DNA from: Rhizobium sp. Root1212
GTDB lineage: Bacteria; Pseudomonadota; Alphaproteobacteria; Rhizobiales; Rhizobiaceae
Reading direction: 5' to 3'
DNA: 64,000 bases
Assembly (NCBI RefSeq): GCF_001424985.1
Contig: NZ_LMDA01000025.1
Coordinates: 173,474-237,473 of the forward strand
The notes under the pieces are model-generated. The model made no database searches, was not told where the DNA came from, and worked only from the letters and a program-made list of their open reading frames with translations. Every line of letters starts with the position of its first letter. Positions within the stretch are counted from its first letter, which is position 1. The position numbers and the translations under genes are program-made. Positions 57,426 to 64,000 of this stretch are shown one piece after another.

Positions 57426-57684
57426 CGGCGGCGGCTACCTGTCCTTTTGCGCTTTTCCCGCATATGCCGAACGCAGTCAAACTGCCCTGCCCCGGCAACG
57501 CCGCCTTTCTCAAGCGACAGCGGTGTAATATGCACCCTTTGCGCCGGCTCGCCAGTAAAAATCAACACTTGGCCGGCAATCCGCTGTGGACGCCAAGGCG
57601 AGGTTGCGTCACTGCGGCCCATTTATTTCGCCCGATTCACCAGCTAAAAAGCATGGAACAAGACGACACGAAGGAGGCTCGGCC

Positions 57685-58896
57685 ATGGAACATGTCGATA
57701 TCGCGGTGGTGGGCGCCGGGCTTGCCGGCTCGCTTGCGGCGCTGGCGCTTGCCGATTCGGGCCTAAGCGTCGCCCTCGTCGCCCCCGCCTCCGGTCATAC
57801 GGACGGCCGCACCACGGCGCTGATGGAACATTCGATCGGTTTCATCCGCGATCTCGGCCTGTGGGAAGCGCTGAAGCCCCATACCGCACCATTGGCGACG
57901 ATGCGCATCGTCGACGGCACCGAACGGCTGCTGCGCGCGCCGGTCGTCACTTTCCATGCCAGCGAAATCGGCCTGTCCGCCTTCGGCTACAACATTCCCA
58001 ACACCGCCTTCCTGTCACTGCTCGACGGCGAGATCCGCAAGCGCAGCAGTCTGCAGCGCATGGAAACGACGCTCGAAGGCCTGTCCTTCAATAACCACAA
58101 GGCAATCCTCGCCCTTGGCGATGGCACAGCATTTTCCGCCGATCTCGTCGTCGGCGCCGATGGCCGTCGCTCGAAGGTGCGCGATGCCGCCGGCATCGAG
58201 GTGCGCAACTGGTCCTATCCACAGACGGCCGTGGTGCTGAATTTCTCCCACAGCCTGCCGCATCAGAACATCTCGACCGAATTCCATACCGCAAGCGGCC
58301 CCTTCACCCAGGTCCCCTTGCCGGGCCTGCACTCCAGCCTCGTCTGGGTGCAGAAGCCGAAGGATGCGGAAGCCACGCTTGCGCTTTCGCCAGAGGAACT
58401 GTCGCGGGCTGTCGAAGACCGGATGCAATCGATGCTGGGTAAGGTTTCCGTGGACGCCGGCGCACAATCCTTCCCGCTTTCAGGCATGACCGCGCATGCG
58501 TTCGGCAAGGGGCGCGTCGTGCTGCTTGGCGAGGCCGCCCATGCCTTCCCGCCGATCGGCGCGCAAGGCCTCAATCTCAGCCTGCGCGATGCGATGACGC
58601 TGGTCTCGCTGCTCGGTGAAAGCAAAGGCCAGCCCCTGCCCGCAGATTTCGGCGATCGCTACGGCCGCAAGCGCCGGCCCGATATCCTGAGCCGCACGGC
58701 AAGCGTCGATCTTCTCAACCGCTCGCTGCTTTCCGACTTCCTGCCGACGCAATTGCTGCGCGCCGCAGGCCTGCAGATGCTGGCAAGCGCCGGGCCGCTG
58801 CGAAGCCTCGTGATGCGCGAGGGCCTGCATCCCGGCAGCGCCCTTCGCGCGTTTGGCAACGGCTTACGGGAACGGATCGGCCGGCAGCGCGCCTGA
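57685..58896 (+). CDS. UbiH/UbiF-family FAD-dependent monooxygenase
   Basis: 403 residues. Probable ubiquinone ring hydroxylase. ATG 57685 is preceded by AAGGAGG (57671-57677). The FAD-binding GAGLAGSLAAL is at the N-terminus, VVGADGRRSKVR in the middle and the second FAD motif LLGEAAHAFPPIGAQGLNLS near residue 290. Which ring position it hydroxylates cannot be told. Its last 33 bp overlap the convergent AEC transporter gene. Confidence 0.9.
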   Translation: MEHVDIAVVGAGLAGSLAALALADSGLSVALVAPASGHTDGRTTALMEHSIGFIRDLGLWEALKPHTAPLATMRIVDGTERLLRAPVVTFHASEIGLSAFGYNIPNTAFLSLLDGEIRKRSSLQRMETTLEGLSFNNHKAILALGDGTAFSADLVVGADGRRSKVRDAAGIEVRNWSYPQTAVVLNFSHSLPHQNISTEFHTASGPFTQVPLPGLHSSLVWVQKPKDAEATLALSPEELSRAVEDRMQSMLGKVSVDAGAQSFPLSGMTAHAFGKGRVVLLGEAAHAFPPIGAQGLNLSLRDAMTLVSLLGESKGQPLPADFGDRYGRKRRPDILSRTASVDLLNRSLLSDFLPTQLLRAAGLQMLASAGPLRSLVMREGLHPGSALRAFGNGLRERIGRQRA

Positions 58897-59844
58897 CGCG
58901 ATGAGATAGAGCAGCAACGTTACCGTCGCGACCGACAGCACCGTCGTCACGAGGATGGTGGCCGACGCCCTCTCCTGCCAGACGCCATATTGCTGGGCAA
59001 TGACGAAGACATTCGTCGCGGTCGGCAGCGACGCCAGAAGCACCGCCGTCTGCACCCACACGGGATCGAAATTGCCCACAAGACCGAGCGTCAAATACAT
59101 CAGCGCCGGGTGCAGAATGAGCTTTGCCGGTACGACGTAGCCGAGTTCGACCGGAACGCGCTTCAGCGGCCGCAAGGCGAGCGTTACTCCCATGGCAAAG
59201 AGCGCACAGGGGGCGGCCGCCTGCGCCAGATAATCGATCAACCGCTGAACCGGCGCGGCCGGCTGGAAGGAAAGAGCCGCCGCGAACACGCCGACGATCG
59301 TCGCCAGAATAAAGGGATGCAGCAGGATCTTGCGCAGAACGGAAAGTGCCAGCGAAAACAGGCTTTCCCGCCCGCCGCCGGCGATCGCCATCAGCGCCGG
59401 CGCCATCATGAAATGCAGCGCATTCTCGAAGCAGAAGATCAGCGCCACCGGCACCGCCGCGCGCTCCCCGAAGGCGATCAGCGCCAGCCCCGGCCCCATA
59501 TAGCCGATATTGCCATAGGCCGCCGCCAGCCCCTGGATCGTCGATTCGGCGATGCCGTTGCGGCGCAGGAAAAGACCGGCCGCAAAGACGATCGCGAAGA
59601 TCGTGTAGGTGGTGGCCATCGAGGTGACGGCGAAATCGAAACGGGCCAGTTGTTCGATCGGTGTTTTCGAGAGCAGCTTGAAGAACAGGGCCGGCAGAGC
59701 AAGGTAGATGATGAAGATATTGAGCCAGGCCATGCCATCACCCGCGTCGGTGCCCGGACTGCGCCGGCGGACAAGGCGTGCGGTCAGGTAGCCGAGAAAG
59801 ATCAGGCCGAAGAAGGGAAGAACGAGACCGGCGATTTCGGTCAT
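58864..59844 (-). CDS. AEC-family transporter (auxin efflux carrier type)
   Basis: 326 residues, about ten membrane segments. Begins MTEIAGLVLPFFGLIFLGY and has the conserved mid-region AYGNIGYMGPGLAL and the PTATNVFVIAQQYG stretch near the C-terminus. Bacterial members carry small organic acids such as malate or malonate; substrate unknown. Overlaps the UbiH-like gene by 33 bp, so both C-termini share sequence. 7 bp from ccdA on the same strand. Confidence 0.88.
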   Translation of the reverse strand: MTEIAGLVLPFFGLIFLGYLTARLVRRRSPGTDAGDGMAWLNIFIIYLALPALFFKLLSKTPIEQLARFDFAVTSMATTYTIFAIVFAAGLFLRRNGIAESTIQGLAAAYGNIGYMGPGLALIAFGERAAVPVALIFCFENALHFMMAPALMAIAGGGRESLFSLALSVLRKILLHPFILATIVGVFAAALSFQPAAPVQRLIDYLAQAAAPCALFAMGVTLALRPLKRVPVELGYVVPAKLILHPALMYLTLGLVGNFDPVWVQTAVLLASLPTATNVFVIAQQYGVWQERASATILVTTVLSVATVTLLLYLIASGALPADPFP

Positions 59845-59851
59845 GCTGCAC

Positions 59852-60604
59852 TCAGCCGATTTGCATCAAGATGGGAAAGGTTTCCTGAAACCAGATCGCA
59901 ACCGAGCTGACAAGGCCAAAGAGAAAGGCCAGCCCTGTCAGCACCAGCAAAACGCCCATGACTTTCTCCACCAGGCCGAGATGCCTGCGGAAGCGCGACA
60001 GGAAACCCATGAAGGCGCCGGAAAACGCGGCCGCGATCCAGAAGGGTATCGCAAGACCCAGCGAATAGACGGCAAGCAACATCGCGCCATCCCCCACCGT
60101 GTCGCGCGCTGCCGCGACGCCAAGGATAGCCCCCAGAACCGGACCGATGCAGGGCGTCCAGCCGAAGGCGAAGGCAAGCCCCATGATGTAGGCGCCGGAC
60201 AGTGTCGCCGGCTTGCCGCCCCCCTGGAACCGCGCCTCGCGCGCCAACAGGCCGACGCGGAAAACGCCGAGAAAATGCAGCCCCATGATGATGATGATGA
60301 CACCACCCACCTTCGACAGCAGGTCCATGTGCTGACGCAGCAAAAGCCCGATGCTCGACGCACCGGCACCCAGCGCGACAAAGACCGTGGCGAAGCCGAG
60401 CGTGAACAGGAACGCCGCCCCAAACACCGCCCGCCGCGTCGACGCCGCCGCGACACCCGCCTCCCCACCCCGGAACTGATCGACCGAAACGCCCGCCATA
60501 TAACAGAGATAAGGCGGCACCAACGGCAGCACGCAGGGCGAAAGAAAGGAGAGCGCGCCAGCAAGAATCGCGGTCCACAGGGAAATATCGGCAATCGACA
60601 CCAA
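59852..60604 (-). CDS. ccdA: Cytochrome c biogenesis protein CcdA
   Basis: 250 residues, six membrane segments. It passes electrons from cytoplasmic thioredoxin across the membrane to keep apocytochrome c thiols reduced. The two redox cysteines are in FLSPCVLPLVPPY and GWTPCIGPVLG. The start is TTG 60604 or the adjacent GTG 60601, with GGAG upstream. No other ccm gene is adjacent. Last gene before the tRNA. Confidence 0.93.
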   Translation of the reverse strand: MVSIADISLWTAILAGALSFLSPCVLPLVPPYLCYMAGVSVDQFRGGEAGVAAASTRRAVFGAAFLFTLGFATVFVALGAGASSIGLLLRQHMDLLSKVGGVIIIIMGLHFLGVFRVGLLAREARFQGGGKPATLSGAYIMGLAFAFGWTPCIGPVLGAILGVAAARDTVGDGAMLLAVYSLGLAIPFWIAAAFSGAFMGFLSRFRRHLGLVEKVMGVLLVLTGLAFLFGLVSSVAIWFQETFPILMQIG

Positions 60605-60855
60605 TCAAACTCCGGCAGGCTTCAGGCGGGCAATCCGTCTTGTAAACACTCTTGCGTGCACACTTTCGGCCTCTGGCTGTCTATTCGCACACGCCGCTCA
60701 CTTATCCGCATCGCCTGGCCAAAACCAATCACCTTTTGGCGATCCACTGGAGAAAACTCGGAAATTCCGTTTCCGACCCTTTTTTAGGTTGACCAAAACG
60801 AAGCTCATGTGCATATCTCCGCCCACTTCCGCCGGGCAGTAGAGGCCGGGCGCGG

Positions 60856-60931
60856 GAGCGCGTAGCTCAGCCGGTAGAGCAACTGACTTTTAATCAGTAG
60901 GTCCAGGGTTCGAATCCCTGCGCGCTCACCA
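60856..60931 (+). tRNA. tRNA-Lys (anticodon TTT)
   Basis: 76 nt with an encoded CCA end. Acceptor stem GAGCGCG / CGCGCTC, D-arm GCTCAGCCGGTAGAGC, anticodon stem ACTGA / TCAGT with loop CTTTTAA, T-arm CAGGGTTCGAATCCCTG. The sequence character changes just downstream, and tRNA 3' ends are common integration sites. No second copy of the 3' end is in the window. Confidence 0.98.
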
Positions 60932-61060
60932 CATGATTTCAACTGCTTAGCTAAGGATGCGGCTTGGCTCAGATTTCTCTGAGTCGCCACCGAGTCGCCA
61001 CGGCACATATCCGGCATTTAAGGTATACGCTCGCCACATGGAACACGGTCGTGGGCGGAA
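60932..61060. other. Tract between tRNA-Lys and the first island gene
   Basis: 129 bp with a short direct repeat, GAGTCGCCAC (twice, near 60980-61000). It may be a remnant of an integration event. No gene was found. Confidence 0.35.
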
Positions 61061-61516
61061 TCAGTCGGTCTGTTTCGCCTTGGCGCGACGCGACTTGGGC
61101 GCCAAAACACATTTTGTGGATTTGCCCTTTCCCCTCGAAGGTAATGCAGGATTCCTCTTTGTCGACAGGCTCTTCAAGCTTGCCAACTTCCCGGCAAGCT
61201 CCTCGCGACGTTCTCGGGAAAGAATCCCGGAAGCAGCCGGAGCCGTTTCGAGTCCGTCCTGTTTCAAAACCGCACGCCGACTTGAAGGGATATCCACAGA
61301 ATGCACGATGATGTGCCACCAGCACTCGTCTCCAGACAACTGCACGTGATAACGCTCGACAACCTTTACGGTATCCAAGTCCTTGCCGACTTTAACGGCT
61401 AACACATCACCTACGGTCGGGACGGTGTCGTTGAATACCGAGGCGTGGTGGCAAATCGGGCCAGCAAGTTCCCCCGTTTCAAGCAACCAAGAAACTCTTA
61501 TCTCGTCGTCACTCAC
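61061..61516 (-). CDS. Hypothetical protein of the tRNA-adjacent island
   Basis: 151 residues, not recognised. The N-terminal half looks like a compact beta-rich domain (VSWLLETGELAGPICHH, VLAVKVGKDLDTVKVVERY, GDECWWHIIVHSV). The C-terminal part is a charged helix (SRERREELAGKLASLK) and a Lys/Arg-rich tail that could bind nucleic acid. The start is 2 bp after the XRE gene stop, so they form one operon. Confidence 0.7.
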   Translation of the reverse strand: MSDDEIRVSWLLETGELAGPICHHASVFNDTVPTVGDVLAVKVGKDLDTVKVVERYHVQLSGDECWWHIIVHSVDIPSSRRAVLKQDGLETAPAASGILSRERREELAGKLASLKSLSTKRNPALPSRGKGKSTKCVLAPKSRRAKAKQTD

Positions 61517-61518
61517 CT

Positions 61519-61746
61519 CTAGCGTAACCTCACGCCGCCTTCGATGAACTCCACGCCAGCCGATTCCAGAGCTGTGCGGACAGCAAGAACGTTGTTCGGC
61601 ATTCCAACGGCAAGACCATCACTGCCTTCCATGCGCTTCAAGGTCGGAACCGAGATTCGCGAAGCATCAGCAAGCTCCTTTTGCCCCATCCCCAAAAGGG
61701 TGCGAGCAGCGGCGATCTGACGGCCGGAAAGCGCAGAATGATCCAT
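61519..61746 (-). CDS. XRE-family transcriptional regulator
   Basis: 75 residues. A Cro/CI-type helix-turn-helix fills the N-terminal part (ALSGRQIAAARTLLGMGQ, ELADASRISVPTLKRMEG), ending in VEFIEGGVRLR. This short form, with the GGVRLR end, is common on rhizobial islands and prophages. It is divergent from the 61843 gene; its likely operator is the palindromic promoter region between them. Confidence 0.9.
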   Translation of the reverse strand: MDHSALSGRQIAAARTLLGMGQKELADASRISVPTLKRMEGSDGLAVGMPNNVLAVRTALESAGVEFIEGGVRLR

Positions 61747-61770
61747 TGGTATCAAAATTATCCAAAGGTG

Positions 61771-61803
61771 TTGACTAAAGCCCCAAAGTGATCTATAGGT
61801 ATC
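61771..61803 (+). promoter_or_regulatory. Promoter and operator between the XRE gene and the 61843 gene
   Basis: -35 TTGACT (61771-61776), 17-bp spacer, -10 TATAGG (61794-61799). An inverted repeat, GTGAT ... ATCAC with 8 bp between, covers the -10, and a related GGTATCA lies near 61749 by the XRE start. The layout suggests the XRE protein represses both genes. Confidence 0.65.
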
Positions 61804-61842
61804 ACATTGCTACTTATATCACAACCAGAGGAGCCGCCCCGG

Positions 61843-62223
61843 ATGCAAACGGAAAATCATGCCCACACCATCGACAGAATAAGCCTACCCCGCCGGCTCG
61901 TACCGAGAAGACCCAGCAACGCCGTCTCCAAGGTCCTTACCGCGATCGCCTTTACGCCACCTTCTCGCTTCTTCGTTGGAGACATCGTTCGGTTTCAGGA
62001 CGTTGAAGGCTGGACCCACATCATCACCATACTCGGCACGCGGCCATGCGGCTTTGTCGATGCCATGACATACGACGGGCGGGCACATTACATCGGCATC
62101 ACCCTGGAAGAGATTTCCGCGCTCCGCGTCATTCGCGTTGAGCGCATGGATCAAGAAGACGTTGACATGTATCGCCGCCAACTCGGTCTAGCTCCCGAAG
62201 ACATCGAACTGACAGCAAACTAA
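61843..62223 (+). CDS. Hypothetical protein of the island
   Basis: 126 residues, not recognised. ATG 61843 follows AGAGGAG at 9 nt. A basic N-terminal stretch (PRRLVPRRPSNAVSK) leads to a small beta-rich domain (FFVGDIVRFQDVEGWTHII, GFVDAMTYDGRAHYIGI) and a C-terminal acidic helix (VERMDQEDVDMYRRQLGL). Transcribed from a clear promoter opposite the XRE gene and followed by the structured region and a strong terminator. Confidence 0.75.
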   Translation: MQTENHAHTIDRISLPRRLVPRRPSNAVSKVLTAIAFTPPSRFFVGDIVRFQDVEGWTHIITILGTRPCGFVDAMTYDGRAHYIGITLEEISALRVIRVERMDQEDVDMYRRQLGLAPEDIELTAN

Positions 62224-62227
62224 TTTC

Positions 62228-62437
62228 CGAGACCACGGAGTTGCGACCGTGGAAGGCTGCTTGATGCCGGCCGGTGCTTCCCGTCTACGGGCGGTGGGGA
62301 TCTATTCAAAGTCACCGTAGGCCGGTGCGAGTCACCACCTGCGCTTACACCAGCAGCGCACCGGCCGGTTGTTTCAGCGCGCCTTTGTGGCAGCGCTCTT
62401 AGCCCCGGCAGGGCGGTTTTCCCTGCCGGGTCTTTTT
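62228..62437 (+). ncRNA. Candidate structured RNA with alternative helices
   Basis: About 210 nt after the 61843 gene. Visible elements: hairpin CCACGG/CCGTGG (62233-62252); an 11-bp helix CCGGCCGGTGC / GCACCGGCCGG closing an ~80-nt domain (about 62267-62277 with 62357-62367); a small CCCG/CGGG hairpin; CGGTG/CACCG; then a terminator. A second copy of GGCCGGTGC (62320-62328) can pair with the same 3' arm, so two folds exclude each other. It may be an independent RNA or a structured 3' UTR; no good separate promoter was found. The GCCGGTGCGAGTC stretch recalls cobalamin riboswitches, but the rest does not fit. Confidence 0.45.
62404..62437 (+). terminator. Rho-independent terminator of the island plus-strand transcript
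   Basis: CCCGGCAGGG, loop CGGTTTT, CCCTGCCGGG, then TCTTTTT. Perfect 10-bp arms. Confidence 0.9.
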
Positions 62438-62443
62438 GTCACC

Positions 62444-62557
62444 TCAAATCCAGCGCAGCAAAACTGTTAGCGCCGAAATCGTCCCGACAGTCACGTCGAA
62501 ACCGCAGGCAAAAGAGATCTTGCCTTTTGACCGTTCAACCTGCAGGAAGCAGCTCAT
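62444..62557 (-). CDS. 37-residue hydrophobic peptide (candidate SOS-linked toxin)
   Basis: ATG 62557 is preceded by a perfect AAGGAGG (62563-62569) with 5-nt spacing. The peptide has a polar, basic start (MSCFLQVERSKGKISF) and a hydrophobic C-terminal segment (TVGTISALTVLLRWI) with two cysteines. An exact LexA box lies 234 bp upstream on the same strand, with a long leader between. A plus-strand RNA gene (62654-62731) lies opposite that leader. This recalls tisB/istR of E. coli, where a 29-residue membrane peptide is SOS-induced and held by a 75-nt RNA. Toxicity is inference; I do not recognise the peptide. Confidence 0.55.
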   Translation of the reverse strand: MSCFLQVERSKGKISFACGFDVTVGTISALTVLLRWI

Positions 62558-62619
62558 GCCAGCCTCCTTCTGCGGGTCCATAGGTGTGCAAAATGGTTTT
62601 CCATTAGGGCCTTTCTACT

Positions 62620-62647
62620 TTGAGAAACCCTTTCTGGCCGCTATAAC
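62620..62647 (+). promoter_or_regulatory. Promoter of the opposing small RNA
   Basis: -35 TTGAGA (62620-62625), 16-bp spacer, -10 TATAAC (62642-62647), each 5 of 6 to consensus. Transcription would begin near 62654. Confidence 0.6.
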
Positions 62648-62653
62648 CAACTT

Positions 62654-62731
62654 GCTTAGAGCGGTGGGCGGCTGACCTCAGAAGCTGCTTCCGACGTCAA
62701 AGGGGTGTCGTTCATCGACGCCCCTTTTTCG
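62654..62731 (+). ncRNA. Candidate ~78-nt RNA antisense to the peptide leader
   Basis: A consensus-like promoter and a perfect terminator define a plus-strand RNA of about 78 nt with no reading frame. It is fully complementary to the minus-strand region about 100-175 nt upstream of the 37-codon frame, so any transcript from the LexA box through that frame would pair with it. Size and role would match antitoxin RNAs such as IstR-1. Confidence 0.55.
62699..62731 (+). terminator. Terminator of the candidate antisense RNA
   Basis: AAAGGGGTGTCG, loop TTCA, then TCGACGCCCCTTT (one wobble) running into TTTTTC on the plus strand. The minus strand has no U-tract after the hairpin, so transcription in that direction could pass. 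Confidence 0.85.
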
Positions 62732-62790
62732 CATTTCTCAGCGCGCGATACGCTCCGCGATTTCGCGTATCCACATGATTGTGGATTTTT

Positions 62791-62829
62791 GTTCTTACTT
62801 TGTTCGCGCGGCGGCGATTTCTCCGTCAA
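62791..62829 (-). promoter_or_regulatory. LexA box upstream of the 37-residue peptide
   Basis: Plus strand GTTC-TTACTTT-GTTC (62791-62805), an exact alphaproteobacterial LexA site with T-rich flanks. On the minus strand a TTGACG hexamer lies 18 bp upstream (62824-62829), which places the box over the expected -10; the -10 itself is weak. About two exact GTTC-N7-GTTC matches are expected by chance in 64 kb, so the site alone is not proof. Confidence 0.55.
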
Positions 62830-63176
62830 CCTTCCATCTCCAGACGGGCCTTAGTCACTACCCACCACCCGCTAGACGCCGCGGACCGTTTCTGTCAGAA
62901 CCGCGCGGGGCGCGACTGCCGTTATTTGTAGAACGGGGTCGGACAACCGATTGACGTCACGTTGTTGCCGCGAGATCACGCTGGCCGCCTCACGCCACCA
63001 ACCAACGCATTTTTGCGCCATCTAGTTATATCAGTGACTTAGGTGGCTTTATCGGACAACGACTCCCCAATTTTGGGGAACGCAATTTTGCACCGTTTAA
63101 AATCAAAGACTTATCAGTTCCAGTGGCTACGGAAGCGCGGCCGCATGGCGCCGTATGCCCGCGAGAGGCGCTTGAC
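62830..63176. other. Non-coding stretch of the island
   Basis: About 350 bp without a supported gene. A perfect hairpin CCCCAATTTTGGGG lies at 63064-63077. Base composition is mixed and the short frames lack ribosome binding sites. Confidence 0.4.
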
Positions 63177-63350
63177 ATGGTTCGGGAGTTCCCCACCTCC
63201 GATGAGGAGTGGGGAGCCACCGGAAGAAGATGGGAATGGGTCCTGGAAGGCTCTCCGGCCCATGTAGACCGCCTTCAGGTCGCAGATATCGTATCGCCCA
63301 ACGGCACGGCCTTCCACGTTCCTGCCGCCCCCGTTGATACGGCGATGTAG
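63177..63350 (+). CDS. Small hypothetical protein
   Basis: 57 residues. ATG 63177 has AGAGG (63164-63168) at 8 nt. Soluble and Trp-rich near the start (MVREFPTSDEEWG, RRWEWVLEGSP), then DRLQVADIVSPNGTAF. No known family. Support is limited to the ribosome binding site and plausible codon use; an antisense frame overlaps it. Confidence 0.4.
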   Translation: MVREFPTSDEEWGATGRRWEWVLEGSPAHVDRLQVADIVSPNGTAFHVPAAPVDTAM

Positions 63351-63531
63351 GGCGCGCCGTGGGCACCGTTTGAACAATAAACGGCCCGACCTGGGGGCGG
63401 CCAATGGCAATTCGGAAGTCGCGGGCCTAAAAAAAGAACGTCGCGGGAGGGGAAACCGCGAGGCTCAAATTGGAATGAATATGGACTGATAGGCGGCAAA
63501 CGAGCATGCAGCGAAAAAGCTCCACGAAGTT
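63351..63531. other. Short gap in the island
   Basis: 180 bp with no supported gene or clear signal. Confidence 0.35.
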
Positions 63532-63792
63532 TCAAAAAACTCGACGGCGGCGCATCAGTCCCACCACAAGGCCCACAACGCCCAGAGCGACGATCGCCCC
63601 AATAGCATAGCGCCCCGTTCGCGGCTTGGGGGGTACCAAGCCCGCATTCTCGGCCCGGCGACGGAGCAGCTTCACCTGCTTTCGCAGCCGGGCATACTCG
63701 TGCCGCAGATTCACCTCTTGCCGTGGCACTCCAACAAAGTCATGAGCGACGTCAGCGACACCCCTTGGGATGGGCTCTCCGATATTGGCCAT
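63532..63792 (-). CDS. Small membrane-anchored hypothetical protein
   Basis: 86 residues. ATG 63792 follows AGGAAAG. A soluble N-terminal part leads to a basic coiled-coil-like helix (EYARLRKQVKLLRRRAEN), a Pro/Lys linker and one membrane segment (YAIGAIVALGVVGLVVGLM) with a basic tail (RRRRVF), giving an N-out or N-in single-span protein. Not recognised; such small coiled-coil membrane proteins occur on phage-like elements. Confidence 0.7.
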   Translation of the reverse strand: MANIGEPIPRGVADVAHDFVGVPRQEVNLRHEYARLRKQVKLLRRRAENAGLVPPKPRTGRYAIGAIVALGVVGLVVGLMRRRRVF

Positions 63793-63862
63793 TTCACTTT
63801 CCTCGAGTTTTATTGCTCGTCAACGGAGGCGCGGTGTGTTTGTTCCAGATCGGCCGTGCCAA

Positions 63863-63893
63863 AGAAAAAACCAGCTTCCACGCGGGAAGCTGG
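63863..63893 (-). terminator. Strong minus-strand terminator
   Basis: Minus strand CCAGCTTCC, loop CGCGT, GGAAGCTGG, followed by TTTTTTC. It ends a transcript entering from beyond the right edge. Confidence 0.85.
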
Positions 63894-63910
63894 CTTTAAC
63901 GACGCATTCG

Positions 63911-64000
63911 TTACAACGCATCCGGTGTCGAGTGATGAGGGGCAGTCACTACGATACGTCTACAAGTCATTTCTTTGAAACTTGTTCCATCGCTCGATTG
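63911..64000 (-). CDS. Possible C-terminal end of a gene entering from the right edge
   Basis: The minus strand has an open frame from the window edge to TAA at 63911-63913, 29 codons, followed 18 bp later by a strong terminator. The visible end reads KEMTCRRIVVTAPHHSTP and then DAL. The terminator makes a gene end here likely; identity is unknown. Confidence 0.4.
   Translation of the reverse strand, partial: QSSDGTSFKEMTCRRIVVTAPHHSTPDAL

Noticed and set aside
60805..61017. Minus-strand frame across the tRNA-Lys
   Set aside because: It is the familiar spurious translation of a tRNA antisense strand and has no ribosome binding site.
62262..62370. Cobalamin riboswitch
   Set aside because: A GCCGGTGCGAGTC stretch is similar to the conserved core, but the remaining boxes and a cobalamin-related gene downstream are missing.
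62436..62675. 79-codon plus-strand frame starting at TTG
   Set aside because: It begins inside the terminator U-tract, has no ribosome binding site and is antisense to the better supported 37-codon frame.
62738..62776. 12-codon frame (MWIREIAERIAR) just after the second LexA box
   Set aside because: No ribosome binding site, and it may only be chance within the leader; kept as a possible uORF but not annotated.

Overview
This is a chromosomal segment of an alphaproteobacterium of the order Rhizobiales, most likely family Rhizobiaceae (Agrobacterium/Rhizobium/Neorhizobium group). The evidence is gene content and order: an RNase E with an acidic insertion and a C-terminal GWW motif, the DivK/PleD cell-cycle pair, phosphatidylcholine synthase, an NDUFA12-like complex I subunit, GTTC-N7-GTTC LexA boxes, and the aroQ-accB-accC-aat run. 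The first ~60.9 kb is dense, GC-rich and mostly housekeeping. The species cannot be fixed from this alone.

Layout. 1-8.5 kb: cell wall (partial mrcA, amiC), RNase E with a long leader, an aminotransferase and a DsbA-like oxidoreductase. 8.6-12.5 kb: aroQ, accB, accC, aat, then envelope and complex I accessory genes. 12.6-19 kb: the split gatB / gatCA genes with three GNAT acetyltransferases and a YjhX/TopAI-like small protein between them, then a metal-dependent hydrolase. 19-34 kb: ruvX, two small membrane proteins, an AidB-like flavoprotein, pyrB with a catalytically dead dihydroorotase homologue, plsY, dprA, topA, rnr and rpmG. 34-39.8 kb: a 700-bp convergent intergenic region with a structured minus-strand RNA, then pleD, divK, SOS-controlled dinB and an L,D-transpeptidase. 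39.8-45.1 kb: dnaE, a 28-residue membrane peptide behind a LexA box, and a CorC-like protein. 45.2-55.7 kb: two complete ABC importers, a galactofuranose type (ytfQRT-yjfF with a FadR-type regulator) and a BMP nucleoside type. 55.7-60.6 kb: quinone oxidoreductase, pcs, a UbiH-type monooxygenase, an AEC transporter and CcdA.

A tRNA-Lys at 60.86 kb marks a sharp change. The 3 kb beyond it has low coding density and unrecognised small genes, a divergent XRE regulator, several strong terminators and structured RNA candidates. This looks like the edge of an integrated element; no integrase is visible.

The most interesting signals are two candidate SOS-controlled micropeptide loci. The first (43.47-43.60 kb) resembles Caulobacter SidA in size, membrane character and LexA control. 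The second (62.44-62.81 kb) combines a LexA box, a long leader, a 37-codon hydrophobic peptide with a perfect ribosome binding site, and an opposing ~78-nt RNA with its own promoter and terminator. That arrangement parallels the E. coli tisB/istR type I toxin-antitoxin locus. Both are inferences from sequence layout and need transcript data.
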